Assembly (NCBI GenBank): GCA_026027325.1
Contig: JAMSLZ010000001.1
Span: 3,720,001-3,784,000, forward strand
Reading direction: 5' to 3'
DNA from: Actinomucor elegans
Lineage: Eukaryota > Mucoromycota > Mucoromycetes > Mucorales > Mucoraceae
Length of the DNA: 64,000 bases
The notes beneath the pieces were generated by a model, which saw only the letters and a program-made list of their open reading frames with translations, was not told the DNA's origin and did no database searches. The position numbers and the translations under genes were made by a program. Shown here piece by piece: positions 35,369-46,069 of the stretch; position 1 is the stretch's first letter, and every line of letters starts with the position of its first letter.

Positions 35369-37831
35369 ATGCCATTTGATACTATAGGAAGATCGCAAAA
35401 GCGTATAAAACCATCATTTACTGACGACATTTATTCATCTTGTTATGACACTGCATCAAAAGATTGGCTATTCAGCAATTACAACAAGAGCATCCACCCT
35501 CAAGAGTTTGAAGAAGAAGATGTAGCATCCTCTCCTTCAGAATCCAATCATCACCCATCTTCCGTATATTCCCTATCACTACCTTCTCCAGGCACTAATT
35601 TCTCTTTTTGGAACCAGCCACCCATCTCAATACCAAGCAGTGCTGAAGTTGATATATGGTCCAAATTCAATCTATCCTACACTGATGTTGGTATCAATAT
35701 GGAAGCCAATGTTACTAGTGCATCAGATCTGCATTCTCTCATTGACGCCTTCAGTAAACTCTGTAGTACCAGTGCGCCCGTGGCGGCACATGACCCTGAT
35801 TCGCGCTCAGCATCCTTGCCACCCCAATCACCTTTAACCTTATCAGGTGATGAATATCACATATCATCCAGCCAATCTACCAGTGGTATCACGCTCTGCA
35901 GAAACAAATCGACCAAACTAAAGCCAGTCAATTATTTTGCTTCGGTCGGAAGACTTGGTCAGTTATCGCGTCCACACTCCAAGCACGGTCAAATCAGCCT
36001 AAAACAAGTAGCAGACGCTTGTGTGGACACGTATTTCACTTGCTGGATCAGAAATACACCCATTCTACGACGAGAAGATTTTATGACTTGGTACGAATCC
36101 CAACAGGACCCTACAAACACACTCATAGTCAATGCAATCTGTGTTTGTGTCTTTCGACATATGGTTTTGCATCACTCAAGACCTGGATTAGAGCACTTTA
36201 TCGGAGATCAAGACAAAATACAAGAACAAGAAGAATATTTCTTTGACCAAGCGCGCGAATGTCTATCCCAATCATTTGATAATCCTGATCGATTTACTAT
36301 CATTGCACTCTTGTTTATGCTCTTTCGCTCAGAGCCTAGTCGCCGGCACCATTATGCAGGCATGGCAGTTTCAGCACTTCATGAACTGGAAATTTACCCT
36401 CGTACAGTAGAAGAGACGGATGATGAGTCATACGAAAAAGAAATGGATACCCGGCTTTGGTGGTATGTCTGGGCATGGGATTTTTATCTCTATTCATCTG
36501 GCGCTCCCAAAAATACACCACAGCCAAGAATCCCTGGCTCTGAGATCGACCTGCCCCGCGTCATGGAACAAGACATTGATAATGATGAAATCTCAGTGAT
36601 TGCTTATATTCACTGCTTGAGACTATGGAAGATACAAGAACATTTCATTTCAACAATGTATGAACAAGAATCAGACATGACATTGGAACAGCTACAAGGA
36701 TATGATCAACAGCTACTCACTTTCTATGCTCAATTACCAGATTATCTCAAATTTGAAAGTGGGTTTGAATACGGTCATGAAGATCTATTCATCGCCTGCA
36801 TTCGCGTCAATATTGAATATAATGCAACGCGTATTATATTACATAAGCTGTTTGTTCCAGATGTTACAGACTCGCGTCCTAGTAAATCTTCTTTGGAATC
36901 CCTCAATATCTGTTTAAAGATGGCTTTGAAACAGTTACCAACACTGAATTCTGGTAGTTTCCTTCCTAATGGTCGCTGTGCTTTTGATCGTGATGAATTA
37001 TGGAGAGCTAGTGAAGTGATATCAATGGCGATGGACATTTATCGATCTTGCGCATCGATTGAAGATCGAGCCCTGATCTTAAAAGATATTCGTCCTCTTG
37101 AATTTGAGAATGGATTAACAAAGGCTTTGGAGTTGCTGAGAAATACAATGGAATTTGAAGCACTCAGTCGAAACTGGATACAAGTAGCCGACTGGTTACA
37201 AGTAGAGATCAGGAGACATAAACTCTATTCCAACTTTCGCACCAATAACACGCATTCAGATTACAGTACTACCGGCAAGCATCAGCAGGATTATTTCCTG
37301 GCCAATTTGAAGACAGATGCTGAACAGAAACGCCAAGCTGGCATGATTGATACAGACAAAATCAAGAGTGATCTACAAAGACGCATGTCTGTATCTTCAT
37401 CTAACAGTAGCAGCTCACCGCCTCCAACACCTTCACCCAACTATAACTCTTTGTATAATAAAGCATCATGGATTCCACAACGACCAAATCATATCAACTC
37501 ATTTTCAACATTCTCAACATCACCATCGTCTTCTTCTGAAATGTACAATAATACTATCACAACTACCAACAGCTCCCCTCCTTTGTTTATGGACAAGCAA
37601 CGGCAATTCCAAAAGCCAATATCCAATAATACTAATATGCAATTCGTATCGACATTCCCTTCAGAAAATACGACTACTACTTCTACTACTACTGCTTCCT
37701 TTGTACAATATAACCCACAAAATTCATCTTCAACTAAGCATAAAACATCAAAAGCCCAACCAAAATTCAGATACTTTAGTCCAAGGAAAATGAACAAATA
37801 CATGTTTATCGATGACAATCCAATGTTATAA
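35369..37831 (+). CDS. Fungal-specific transcription factor domain protein without zinc cluster
   Basis: Single-exon protein of 820 residues. The central part (about residues 195-500) matches the fungal_trans domain found behind Zn2Cys6 clusters: ADACVDTYFTCWIRNTPIL at its start, later SRRHHYAGMAVSALHEL and TRLWWYVWAWDFYL. The usual N-terminal Zn2Cys6 cluster is absent: the first 190 residues are Ser, Pro and acidic rich and contain too few cysteines, and the 212 bases upstream to rnhA hold no such exon. The C-terminal 180 residues are low-complexity Ser, Thr, Pro and Asn, typical of activation regions. It may act by partner binding, or have lost DNA binding. Its place between rnhA and glutathione reductase puts it in the sex-locus neighbourhood. 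Confidence 0.85.
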   Translation: MPFDTIGRSQKRIKPSFTDDIYSSCYDTASKDWLFSNYNKSIHPQEFEEEDVASSPSESNHHPSSVYSLSLPSPGTNFSFWNQPPISIPSSAEVDIWSKFNLSYTDVGINMEANVTSASDLHSLIDAFSKLCSTSAPVAAHDPDSRSASLPPQSPLTLSGDEYHISSSQSTSGITLCRNKSTKLKPVNYFASVGRLGQLSRPHSKHGQISLKQVADACVDTYFTCWIRNTPILRREDFMTWYESQQDPTNTLIVNAICVCVFRHMVLHHSRPGLEHFIGDQDKIQEQEEYFFDQARECLSQSFDNPDRFTIIALLFMLFRSEPSRRHHYAGMAVSALHELEIYPRTVEETDDESYEKEMDTRLWWYVWAWDFYLYSSGAPKNTPQPRIPGSEIDLPRVMEQDIDNDEISVIAYIHCLRLWKIQEHFISTMYEQESDMTLEQLQGYDQQLLTFYAQLPDYLKFESGFEYGHEDLFIACIRVNIEYNATRIILHKLFVPDVTDSRPSKSSLESLNICLKMALKQLPTLNSGSFLPNGRCAFDRDELWRASEVISMAMDIYRSCASIEDRALILKDIRPLEFENGLTKALELLRNTMEFEALSRNWIQVADWLQVEIRRHKLYSNFRTNNTHSDYSTTGKHQQDYFLANLKTDAEQKRQAGMIDTDKIKSDLQRRMSVSSSNSSSSPPPTPSPNYNSLYNKASWIPQRPNHINSFSTFSTSPSSSSEMYNNTITTTNSSPPLFMDKQRQFQKPISNNTNMQFVSTFPSENTTTTSTTTASFVQYNPQNSSSTKHKTSKAQPKFRYFSPRKMNKYMFIDDNPML

Positions 37832-37941
37832 ATCTTTGAATACATAATATAATAAACTAATACAATTAATTTTTCTATTGAAATACACGCATGTCTTATC
37901 GCATAGTAACCTATAAAAAAAGTATGAATCAGCATCTGTCA

Positions 37942-39526
37942 TTAGGATAAAAACACAGCATGTAATTTTACCAATTCTTCAGCAGCAGTAGGATGAATAG
38001 CTACACAGGCATCGAAATTAGCCTTGGTAGCACCCATACGAACAGCCACACCAAAACCTTGAAGGATCTCATCACTGCCTCTACCTAAAATGTGGACACC
38101 CACTACCTTTTCATCTGCACCAGCGCAAACAAGCTTATAGGCTGTAGGTTCCTTATGTTCCAGCATGGAAAAGTACATGTTGGTAAACTTGGAGGTATAA
38201 GTCTTTACGTTTTCATCACCAAACTTGGCACGAGCTTGATCCTCGGTATAACCAATAGTACCAGCAGTAGGATGAGAGAAAACAACAGTAGGGATGTTTT
38301 CATAATCAAGCTTGCTATCCTTGAATTGCTCACCACCGAACAAACGATCAGACAATTTGCGGCCTGCGGCAATAGCAACTATTCCAGAATATTAATATAC
38401 ATATGTATATATAAAAGGGTAATCATTGGTATTGTGGCTTGTTTCCTTACCAGGAGTTAATTCAGCGTTACCACAAGCATCACCCAAAGCATAGACGGAA
38501 TCTGAAGTGGTATTTTGATAAGCATCGACAGAGATATAGCCTTTATCTGTAAGCTCAACACCAGCAGATTGCAAGTTCAACTTTTTAATGTTGGGCAAAC
38601 GACCCACAGCCCAAAGCACGGTATCAACCTCCAAAGATGCAGGTTTTCCATCAGCCTCATATTGAACAGTGATGGGTCCAGATTCACCTTCACGAACCAA
38701 GGCTGTAACTTTAGAATCAAAAGCAAAATCGACACCTACAGATTGCATTTCCTTGAGCAAGTTTTCACGAATAATACTATCGAAGCTACGAAGGATATGC
38801 TTGGTGCGAGAAAAGACAGTTGTTTTGGTACCCAAAGTGTTGAAGATACCAGCCAACTCAATACCAATGTAGCCTGTACCAACCACAGCAACACGCTTAG
38901 GCTGATGCTCGAGATCAAAGAATGCATCCGAATCAATACCAAGATGAGCTCCAGGGATATTAGGAATCAATGGATGACCACCTATTTAAAGAAAGAAAGA
39001 AAGAAAAAAGGGCTTGTTAACAACAACAAAAAATCCCCTTTTTTTCATCCACTTGTCTATGATTTTTTTTTTCTTTACCTGTGGCGATCAAGATCTTGTT
39101 GGCTTGCACTTCAATTGACTCGGTCTCAGACTGTTGGACACGTACTGTGTTTTTATCGATAAAGCTAGCGAAACCTTGGATATGCTCTACCTTGTCATTA
39201 CCCAAGTTTCTCTCATAGATACCGTTGAGACGCTTGATATAAGCATCGCGCTTTTCCTTGAGGAATTCCCAATCAAATTTGACAGGTTCATGATCACCAA
39301 ATCCATAATGTTTGGCATCGCGAAGAGCTTCAGCTACAGAAGCAGCATTCCACATGACTTTCTTGGGTACACAACCAACATTAACACAGGTACCGCCTAA
39401 ACGATGCTGAGCTTCGATAAGAGCTACTTTGGCACCGTGGATACCACTAGCACGACGAGCAGAAGCAAGGCCGCCAGAACCACCACCAATGACGAGGTAA
39501 TCGTAGACGGGCTTGGAAGAGAGCAT
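37942..39526 (-). CDS. GLR1: Glutathione reductase
   Basis: NADPH-dependent flavoenzyme that reduces glutathione disulfide. Three exons (39079-39526, 38451-38981, 37942-38378) give 471 residues, the family length. Visible are the FAD motif [13 protein letters not shown], the redox-active disulfide [13 protein letters not shown], the NADPH motif [13 protein letters not shown], the second FAD contact YALGDACG, and the C-terminal active-site His in HPTAAEE (HPTSSEE is commoner). ATG 39526 is chosen; the frame is open to 39547 but without an earlier ATG. The initial MLSSKPVYD gives little room for a mitochondrial signal, so the cytosolic form is more likely. The gene converges on the regulator gene with 110 bases between stops. 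Confidence 0.96.
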
Positions 39527-42454
39527 GCGCTTTGTAATATAGGACACTTTTTTTTTGTTAAAGAAAGAAACTCGAGATATATATATGTATTATATATATA
39601 TATACTTCGAGATACGTAAGAAAGAGAATAAAGGTTAAAAAAACAGGGTTCGTTCGTTAAGAGTTTCTTTTTAGATGATCTGAGGACGAATTTTCAGGAC
39701 AACAGAGCTGATTTGTCAGCTATTGAGTAATTGCGTTTGATGGGTTGAAAATGATCAAATTTTTGCTATTCAAAGCTCAGGGCAAACCTATTAGCTCAAG
39801 AAACTAGAACGCATGGCTTAATGCGCTTTTTTTTTCATAGAGTCATTACTGACACATTTTTCGATTTTAATCAGTTTATAAGCATCACTGATTACAATTG
39901 TTTTAGTAATCGTACCACCACCAAATACCGTACCAGTCGGCTCTCGATTTAATGGTATCATTGATGTAGATGGAAAAAGATATTATTCAGCCGAGGAGCC
40001 AGAGCAATGATAAAGTTATCATTACGATATATGTACTATATTACACCTACTTTCCGTAGCAACGCTTCTGTATTAGATTCCTTTGTAGTAGTGGCTATTC
40101 GCTTAGTATGGTATCATATCCATAAGTGAGAGGATAGGACGTCTAAAATAATTTCCAAAGTTCACTTTTTTATATATAAAAAAAATACCTTTCTTTAAAG
40201 ATAGTCTTCAGATTAGTTTTAAAATATTTGTAGATATTTTGAGTTGTGAGAAAAAAAAACGTTACATTATGCATTATCAACCATGTCTTTAATATACTCA
40301 TCGCCACTGTACTACTATTACTGCGAGATACTATATTTGATTTACATTGGCTGGTAATAGGTAAGCTAGAATCTTTCAATTTTTTTTTATTACAACCTTG
40401 ATGTCATATCTAATGGCAAATAACTGCCGAAATATAAAACAAATTTATGTAGAATTTAATTCTGTATTTCTTGGTGTAAAGGGCCGATTTTTGAATTCTG
40501 GACAAATGCAGCAGCAACCCTGACATTTGATATATAATAAAGTATGCTGGCAAAAATTTCAACTAAATGTGGTATTTGTCAAGTTCAACATATTCATAAT
40601 GAATTAATTATGCCTACTAGACCGAAAGCGCCATGACTATTATTTTTTTGTTTTAGCGAATGACTGTGCATGCAATTCATGTAATCTGATACTAAATAAT
40701 CAATAGATTTCTCAATCAATCTCAGTTTAATGTTGCATGGAATGACTAGTACATGTTCAGAATAAGTTTCTGGACCCACTGCAACTATTATCTAACTGCA
40801 GCACAATTAATATACTATATTTACTTGATAACTAACTGCGTTTGTTTCTTCTTTGCGCAAAGAAAAAAATGATAATTTGGTAAAATGGACAGTCATCTCC
40901 ACTGCTGTGCTCTTGACGATTGAACATGTCAAATAGTGATCAAGCTGGACAGTTGTAGCGCCATACCGACAGCCATGGGCTGTAAATCTTAATGACTCGA
41001 AAAGCTTTACACATAGAAGTGGACGATAGAATTTCCATAAGTGGCTACGAGCAAATCTTTTCGATAGACTAGGAGCAAAGTAATATTACTTATAGGTGCT
41101 GCGTATAGACAATATCAACGTAAACGGATTAGTAGTCAACTGATGGAGGTGTTGAGACCCATATTAAAACACGTAACCCGAGTTTTTTTCAAGAGGCATA
41201 CAGGAAAAAGTGATCCAAGAAAGAATAACTAAGCAGACCCCATGATAGAGTGGATGAATACTTTATAGGCCATGAGAACTAGTAGTAATTCAAACCTATA
41301 TTGATGTATACCAATACGCCTTAATAGTGCCATAGAAGCCCCACGTCTTGAGATGGAGTAGTACAGGACGCTGCTTCAGTAATGGTATTGGCAATACCAT
41401 ACTGTTGTTTGAATTACTATTGAAGAGCTACATAATTGAAAGTTTGATCAACAGAGCTATGCGAGGATGGAAAATCATCTTGCGCAACATCCAGAGTTGA
41501 CATTTTGGGAAATAGGACAGGTTGCAAACATTTCTCATACAGTATTCGAAAAGTGATGGTTGAACTGATAGATTGATAGTTTACAGGGACTGTATGATTG
41601 TTTTTCGTATAGATCAATAGTGCCACTGTGGGTCTCCAAGAAAAAGAGCTCAATCTTAGATATAACATAAAGTGAAGAAATCAGAAAAGCAACTTGCAGA
41701 GTCGATATCAAATTATAATGAGTTTTTCTTTAGTGATTGAATTTTTACCGAGTGTTTTATTAGGTGGCATGATATTTAACCACCAGAAAAGAGTGAAAGA
41801 AACGAATAAGATAGTTATTGTAGAATAATTGGCTGGGAAAATGTAATTAACTAGACAGAAAATAAAGGAGATTCCATTCTACCACTACTAGCTCTTCTTT
41901 GTTGTTAATAGGCTGTAAAACAAGTAGTTTCATACTAATTGTATATAACTAGTCGCAATTACGCAAAATTGATCACTTCCCTTATACCTGGCATACTTCA
42001 GCTCGCATTTAAATATTTTACAAACAGTCTAAAGTTCATGCTAACAATGACAAAAGGTTACTTCAATGCCAGCGTAAGTTTAAATTTACCTCATTCATTA
42101 AAATCAGGAGAAATAATATTAAGACTGAAATATATGCTTTAATCTTGGTGAATACATCCATTTCAAACACATTGATAGTAATGGCCCAAGCTAAGGTTAA
42201 TTAAACTTCTTCATAGCTTGTCATTTAAGAATGAAATAACAATATTCATGGCGGGTCTCAGAGATGAGAAGCATGTTCAAAATGCATATTGAATAACATG
42301 ATAAGACTAAGCCAAGCGCAAGTTACTGCTAGACGGACACAGGATTCCATCTCCGGTTTATAATAAGATATGATTGGTTTATTAAAATCACGTGACCTTT
42401 TATTTAAAGTATTTTAGTAATTATATTATTTTTATATATTTACTTAATATAACA
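39527..42454. other. Gene-poor region of 2.9 kb with one possible orphan exon
   Basis: An AT-repeat tract lies at about 39575-39603 upstream of glutathione reductase. On the plus strand, 39880-40008 reads as a plausible C-terminal exon: a hydrophobic stretch (LITIVLVIV) followed by a polar tail ending AEEPEQ and TGA, after a possible acceptor near 39880. I cannot find its other exons. The rest of the region shows no coding pattern; part of a short dispersed motif is seen in reverse at 42272-42282. Confidence 0.45.
42388..42395. promoter_or_regulatory. TCACGTGA palindrome upstream of tRNA-Glu copy 1
   Basis: An 8-base palindrome with a CACGTG (E-box) core, 59 bases before the first base of the tRNA. 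The same octamer is found 56 bases before the second tRNA-Glu gene. CACGTG is bound by bHLH factors such as Cbf1 or Pho4 in yeasts; a role here is inference. Confidence 0.4.
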
Positions 42455-42526
42455 TCCTCAATGGTCCAACGGCTAGGATTTATCGCTTTCACCGATACGG
42501 CCGGGGTTCGACTCCCCGTTGGGGAA
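42455..42526 (+). tRNA. tRNA-Glu (anticodon UUC), copy 1
   Basis: A 72-base cloverleaf. The acceptor stem pairs TCCTCAA with TTGGGGA (one G-T pair), the anticodon stem TATCG pairs with CGATA around the loop CTTTCAC, and the T arm is CGGGG TTCGACT CCCCG, which also carries the pol III B box GGTTCGACTCC. The discriminator is A. There is no intron. A short T run (CTTTTT) follows within 10 bases and can serve as pol III terminator. The sequence is identical to the copy at 49751-49822. Confidence 0.96.
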
Positions 42527-43779
42527 TAACTTTTTGTACTTTAATTTAATATAGTGATACGTTTTTATTTTATAGTTTCAAAAGGATAGTTTAACCTGAG
42601 CATATTTGCTCGTTACAACCCATCATAGCGCAAGGTAGTTTTGTTATGCATACTAGTGTTAATTGGGTTGGGGAATGTGATAGAACCAAAAAAAAAAAAA
42701 AAATCCAGGTACAAGTCGTATGTTCTACAAAGAAAGTGCAATGGTCTTTTTTTTAAGCTTAATTAAGTTACCAATAACAGATTTTTTGAAATAATGTAAC
42801 TAACAATCATCGCGAAAGGTTAATAAGTCACATTAAAATAGCAAGACATTATGAGAAGAGAGCATTCTATAAGGTTTACAATCGGGTCGACCAACAAACC
42901 TCAATTTTTGAAAAGAGGTTAAAATGCATAGTAATAAGGAGCTACAACGTTACAGTTATTAGATCACGTTTAGATAGTTTTTATTATTGATATTATTATT
43001 TTACTAAAAGGTGATTGTACTGAAGAAAAGGAAAATGCAGTAAAATCAGTTCTAGGCTAGAAAAATATCTTAGACATGAAGTAGTCTCAAAACTGGATAG
43101 AGCACTATTCAATCTGTCCGGTATTATATAGCTGTCATGGGTGTCTGATTATCTGATTAACTGATTATAATGTGTATTGATGTTACCAAGGACTATCAGA
43201 TCGCTGCATATTACATTCGACGAAAGATATATCGATTAAGTGGCACATCTGTTTAATAGATCAAACTCACAATGAGCAGCTGTATCTAATATAACAAAAT
43301 TTACTCCGTTACAACAAATGTCTGCAAAATTTATTAATTCGACACCTTCATCAATCGATTGATTATCTATTTCTTTTGTTTAATTGAAATATTCGAACGT
43401 ACATGTTTTTTATTGAGCGATGTTTGGCCAGTTACAACAACCTTTGTACAATGGGCCGATAATAATATACTATTAAACCATTAAGCAATCGACATCCGAC
43501 ATTAATAAAATGATCACTACCCAGAATTTAAAGTTATCATTTGGTATTCTCTTTTTCTATTTGTTTCATGTGGAAAGGTATTCAACAAACAATAAGTATG
43601 ATACTTTAATATAAAAAAAACGCTCTAAAAGTAAAGGTAGTGAAGCTTGATCATCGTGGCCCAAAATTCAAGTCACACATTACTGCATAAATTCTTTCAA
43701 AAATAAGCTGCAGGCCATGCTTGTATCATTTGTTTTCTTTATTATAACACATTGATTGAAATTACAATATTCTCAAGTC
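42527..43779. other. Intergenic region between tRNA-Glu and the PPR gene
   Basis: About 1.25 kb, A+T-rich, with a 16-base A run near 42690. I see no coding pattern or RNA gene. The last 150 bases should include the PPR gene promoter. Confidence 0.55.
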
Positions 43780-45175
43780 ATGTTGCGTCCTTTATCAACT
43801 AAAACCTTTATTACGATCAACAGCCACAAAGCACTGTTTCCGATCTGCAGATCGCTGTCCAGGGCCCTCCCTGTCCAAACCACGATCTTATATCGCCATT
43901 CTTCAACCGATTCTTATTCACGCAAAAGAAAGTCTAATGTAGAAAATGGTAAAGAACCTCGAGAATTTGGTCGCAGCTATGTGCAGGTTAATTCGCCACT
44001 TGCAAAAGCAAACAGATATACTTATGCTATGCCCGAGGATCCCTATGTTGCCTCTGAAAGAGTGACTCGAATTTTGGAAATTGGCACCGTGGATGATGCA
44101 GCAGATTATATCAAAGCTCTACCTATCTATCTACAATCAGCAGTAGTTTGGAATCAAATTATTGGGTACTGTGCAAAACATGGAAGATCCAATTACGCTG
44201 AGCAATATTTTTCACAGGTAAATAGTTGAATCGGTCACTACAGCAGTTAATTTCTAATGTCCACCTTTAAATTAGATGCGAAAGAGAGGAATTGATCCCA
44301 ACGAACGCACTTTTACGCTTATGCTTTCAGTCTATGGAAAGAGTAAATCCCCACAAGCAATGAAATATGCAGAAGCATGGCTTAAAAAAATGAAAGATTT
44401 CAATATTGAACCTTCAGTGATCCATATCAACAACCTGATGCGTGTCTTCAATAATGCAGGCCAACCAGAGAGAGCCCTAGAAACCTTAAAGCACTTATCC
44501 AGTGAAGGCAATATTGTACCTGACGCAGTAACTTATTCTATAGCCCTACAAAGTTGCTCTCTGCTCCCCAATGCCAATAGAGCGAACGAAGTTCGAGCAA
44601 TCTGGCTCGAGATCATTCACCGATTAGAGAGAAACCAACGAACAATGTCTAATGTAGCTGCAGCTTCTACCCTATCCAAAAAGGCTGCTGAAGTATTATG
44701 GACGGAGGATTCCATTCGAGGACATAGTTCAGTACGAGATAAAGAATTAGAGATAGATGACTCTTTGGTGGTCGCTTTATTGAGTGCTGTAACGCAAACT
44801 GCTGTTCATGAAAAAGACATTCTCACCGGCTTAGAGGCGGTTGACCGTCTGTATTCCTTATGTCCTCCACGTGCAGCTGAAATAATGAACAGGAATGGAT
44901 TAGAATCTGAAAAACGCAAGCCTGGGTTTGGTTTTCAACCTTCTGTAAAAGTATTGGATGCTGTTTTAAGGTTTTCTGGGGGATTAAGAGAATTTAAATT
45001 GGGCCAAGAGTACTATAATCTGACTGTGCAGCAGTTTCCAAGAGTAAAGCCTGACAAGTACGTCCAAGATGCCCTTGCTTGGATCGAAAAGCAATCAAAA
45101 CGAAGCAGCCGATATGAAAAAAAGCGCGAATATAGGTCCAAGAATCCAAAACGCGAAAATTATCAGTTGCGCTAA
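43780..45175 (+). CDS. Mitochondrial pentatricopeptide repeat protein
   Basis: Two exons (43780-44217 and 44276-45175) give 445 residues. The start is the ATG giving MLRPLSTKTF; the frame extends a few codons further upstream only without an ATG. The first 60 residues are basic, Ser/Thr/Arg rich and almost free of acids, a typical mitochondrial targeting region. The central part carries PPR-like helical repeats, clearest in the pattern GIDPNERTFTLMLSVYGK, then PSVIHINNLMRVFNNAGQPERAL and PDAVTYSIALQSC. The C-terminus is strongly basic. PPR proteins bind organellar RNA; I cannot assign a specific target or orthologue. Confidence 0.88.
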
Positions 45176-45493
45176 GAAGATATAGAATCTTTGCTGTATA
45201 TACAATAAATAGATCTTGTAAACTGCCTCTGACTTATTGTTTTACACAATTTAAACAAGTTAGATCAGTGTTACTATGTTATACTGACTGGTTGTTACGT
45301 TGTCTCAAGCTTACGGAATTAGTCATTAGACACTGATCGATTGAAACTAATACTTATCCACAGTGTAATACATGGCTTGTATGCCTGATTATGATATATG
45401 TATATGTAGACTAAGGTTTATTGATATTATATAAAGGTTAGATAGTAAGGTATATTGCTTTCAATTGCAACTGTATAATAGATAGTCTGTTAT
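45176..45493. other. Short convergent spacer
   Basis: The 318 bases between the PPR gene and the oppositely oriented membrane-anchored protein gene are A+T-rich and should hold both 3' ends. A polyadenylation-like AATAAA lies near 45204. Nothing else is seen. Confidence 0.5.
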
Positions 45494-46069
45494 TTAGTTG
45501 GCTCTGCGTAAAGCCATCACCATAACAGCAAGAATAGCTAAAAGAGAAAATGCGAAATTGGGGTATACATTTATACCAGCACTAGGATGTAGAACATCAC
45601 CATTCGTATTACTATTACCAGTGGCGCTTGCTGATGGAGCAGAATAGAAACGCGAGGCAGAAGAAGAGGAGCTGGTACTATCAACAGGAATCAATGGCGT
45701 AAAGGCGGGAGGCTTTACGGTAGTAGCAGAATAGGTGTAAGAGGGATTGGCGAAGGTAGGAATATTGATAGTAGGCACATCAAAAGTAGGAATATTGATC
45801 GAGGTTCTATAGTAACAGTTGATAGCACAGGCATTACCAGTATCATCAAAGATCTTTTGCAAAAAGGTTTGAGAAGTAACAGTAAAGCAATTCATTTCAC
45901 CACTAGGAATATATCTTGAAGGCAAAGTGACGCAACTACCGTCAGAGTCAGCGTTTGATACACAGTATAACTGGTATTTTTTATCGCCCACAGTTGTGTT
46001 TTGGCAATGCTCCAAGTTTTCAAGGACTTGACCTGGAGTGATATCAGCATGGTTAACGATGAAGGACAT
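45494..46069 (-). CDS. Ser/Thr-rich membrane-anchored protein with cysteine domain, unknown function
   Basis: A single-exon frame of 191 residues. The N-terminal 90 residues hold six cysteines (contexts EHCQN, LYCVS, GSCVT, MNCFT, NACAI, NCYY), suggesting a disulfide-bonded outer domain. Next comes a Pro-rich part with the repeated motif IPTF, then a Ser-rich stalk, and a C-terminal hydrophobic helix (FAFSLLAILAVMVMAL) followed by RRAN. That ending fits either a single membrane anchor or a weak GPI signal. No signal peptide is seen at this ATG, so an upstream exon may be missing, but I could not find one. The family is not recognised. Confidence 0.65.
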   Translation of the reverse strand: MSFIVNHADITPGQVLENLEHCQNTTVGDKKYQLYCVSNADSDGSCVTLPSRYIPSGEMNCFTVTSQTFLQKIFDDTGNACAINCYYRTSINIPTFDVPTINIPTFANPSYTYSATTVKPPAFTPLIPVDSTSSSSSASRFYSAPSASATGNSNTNGDVLHPSAGINVYPNFAFSLLAILAVMVMALRRAN

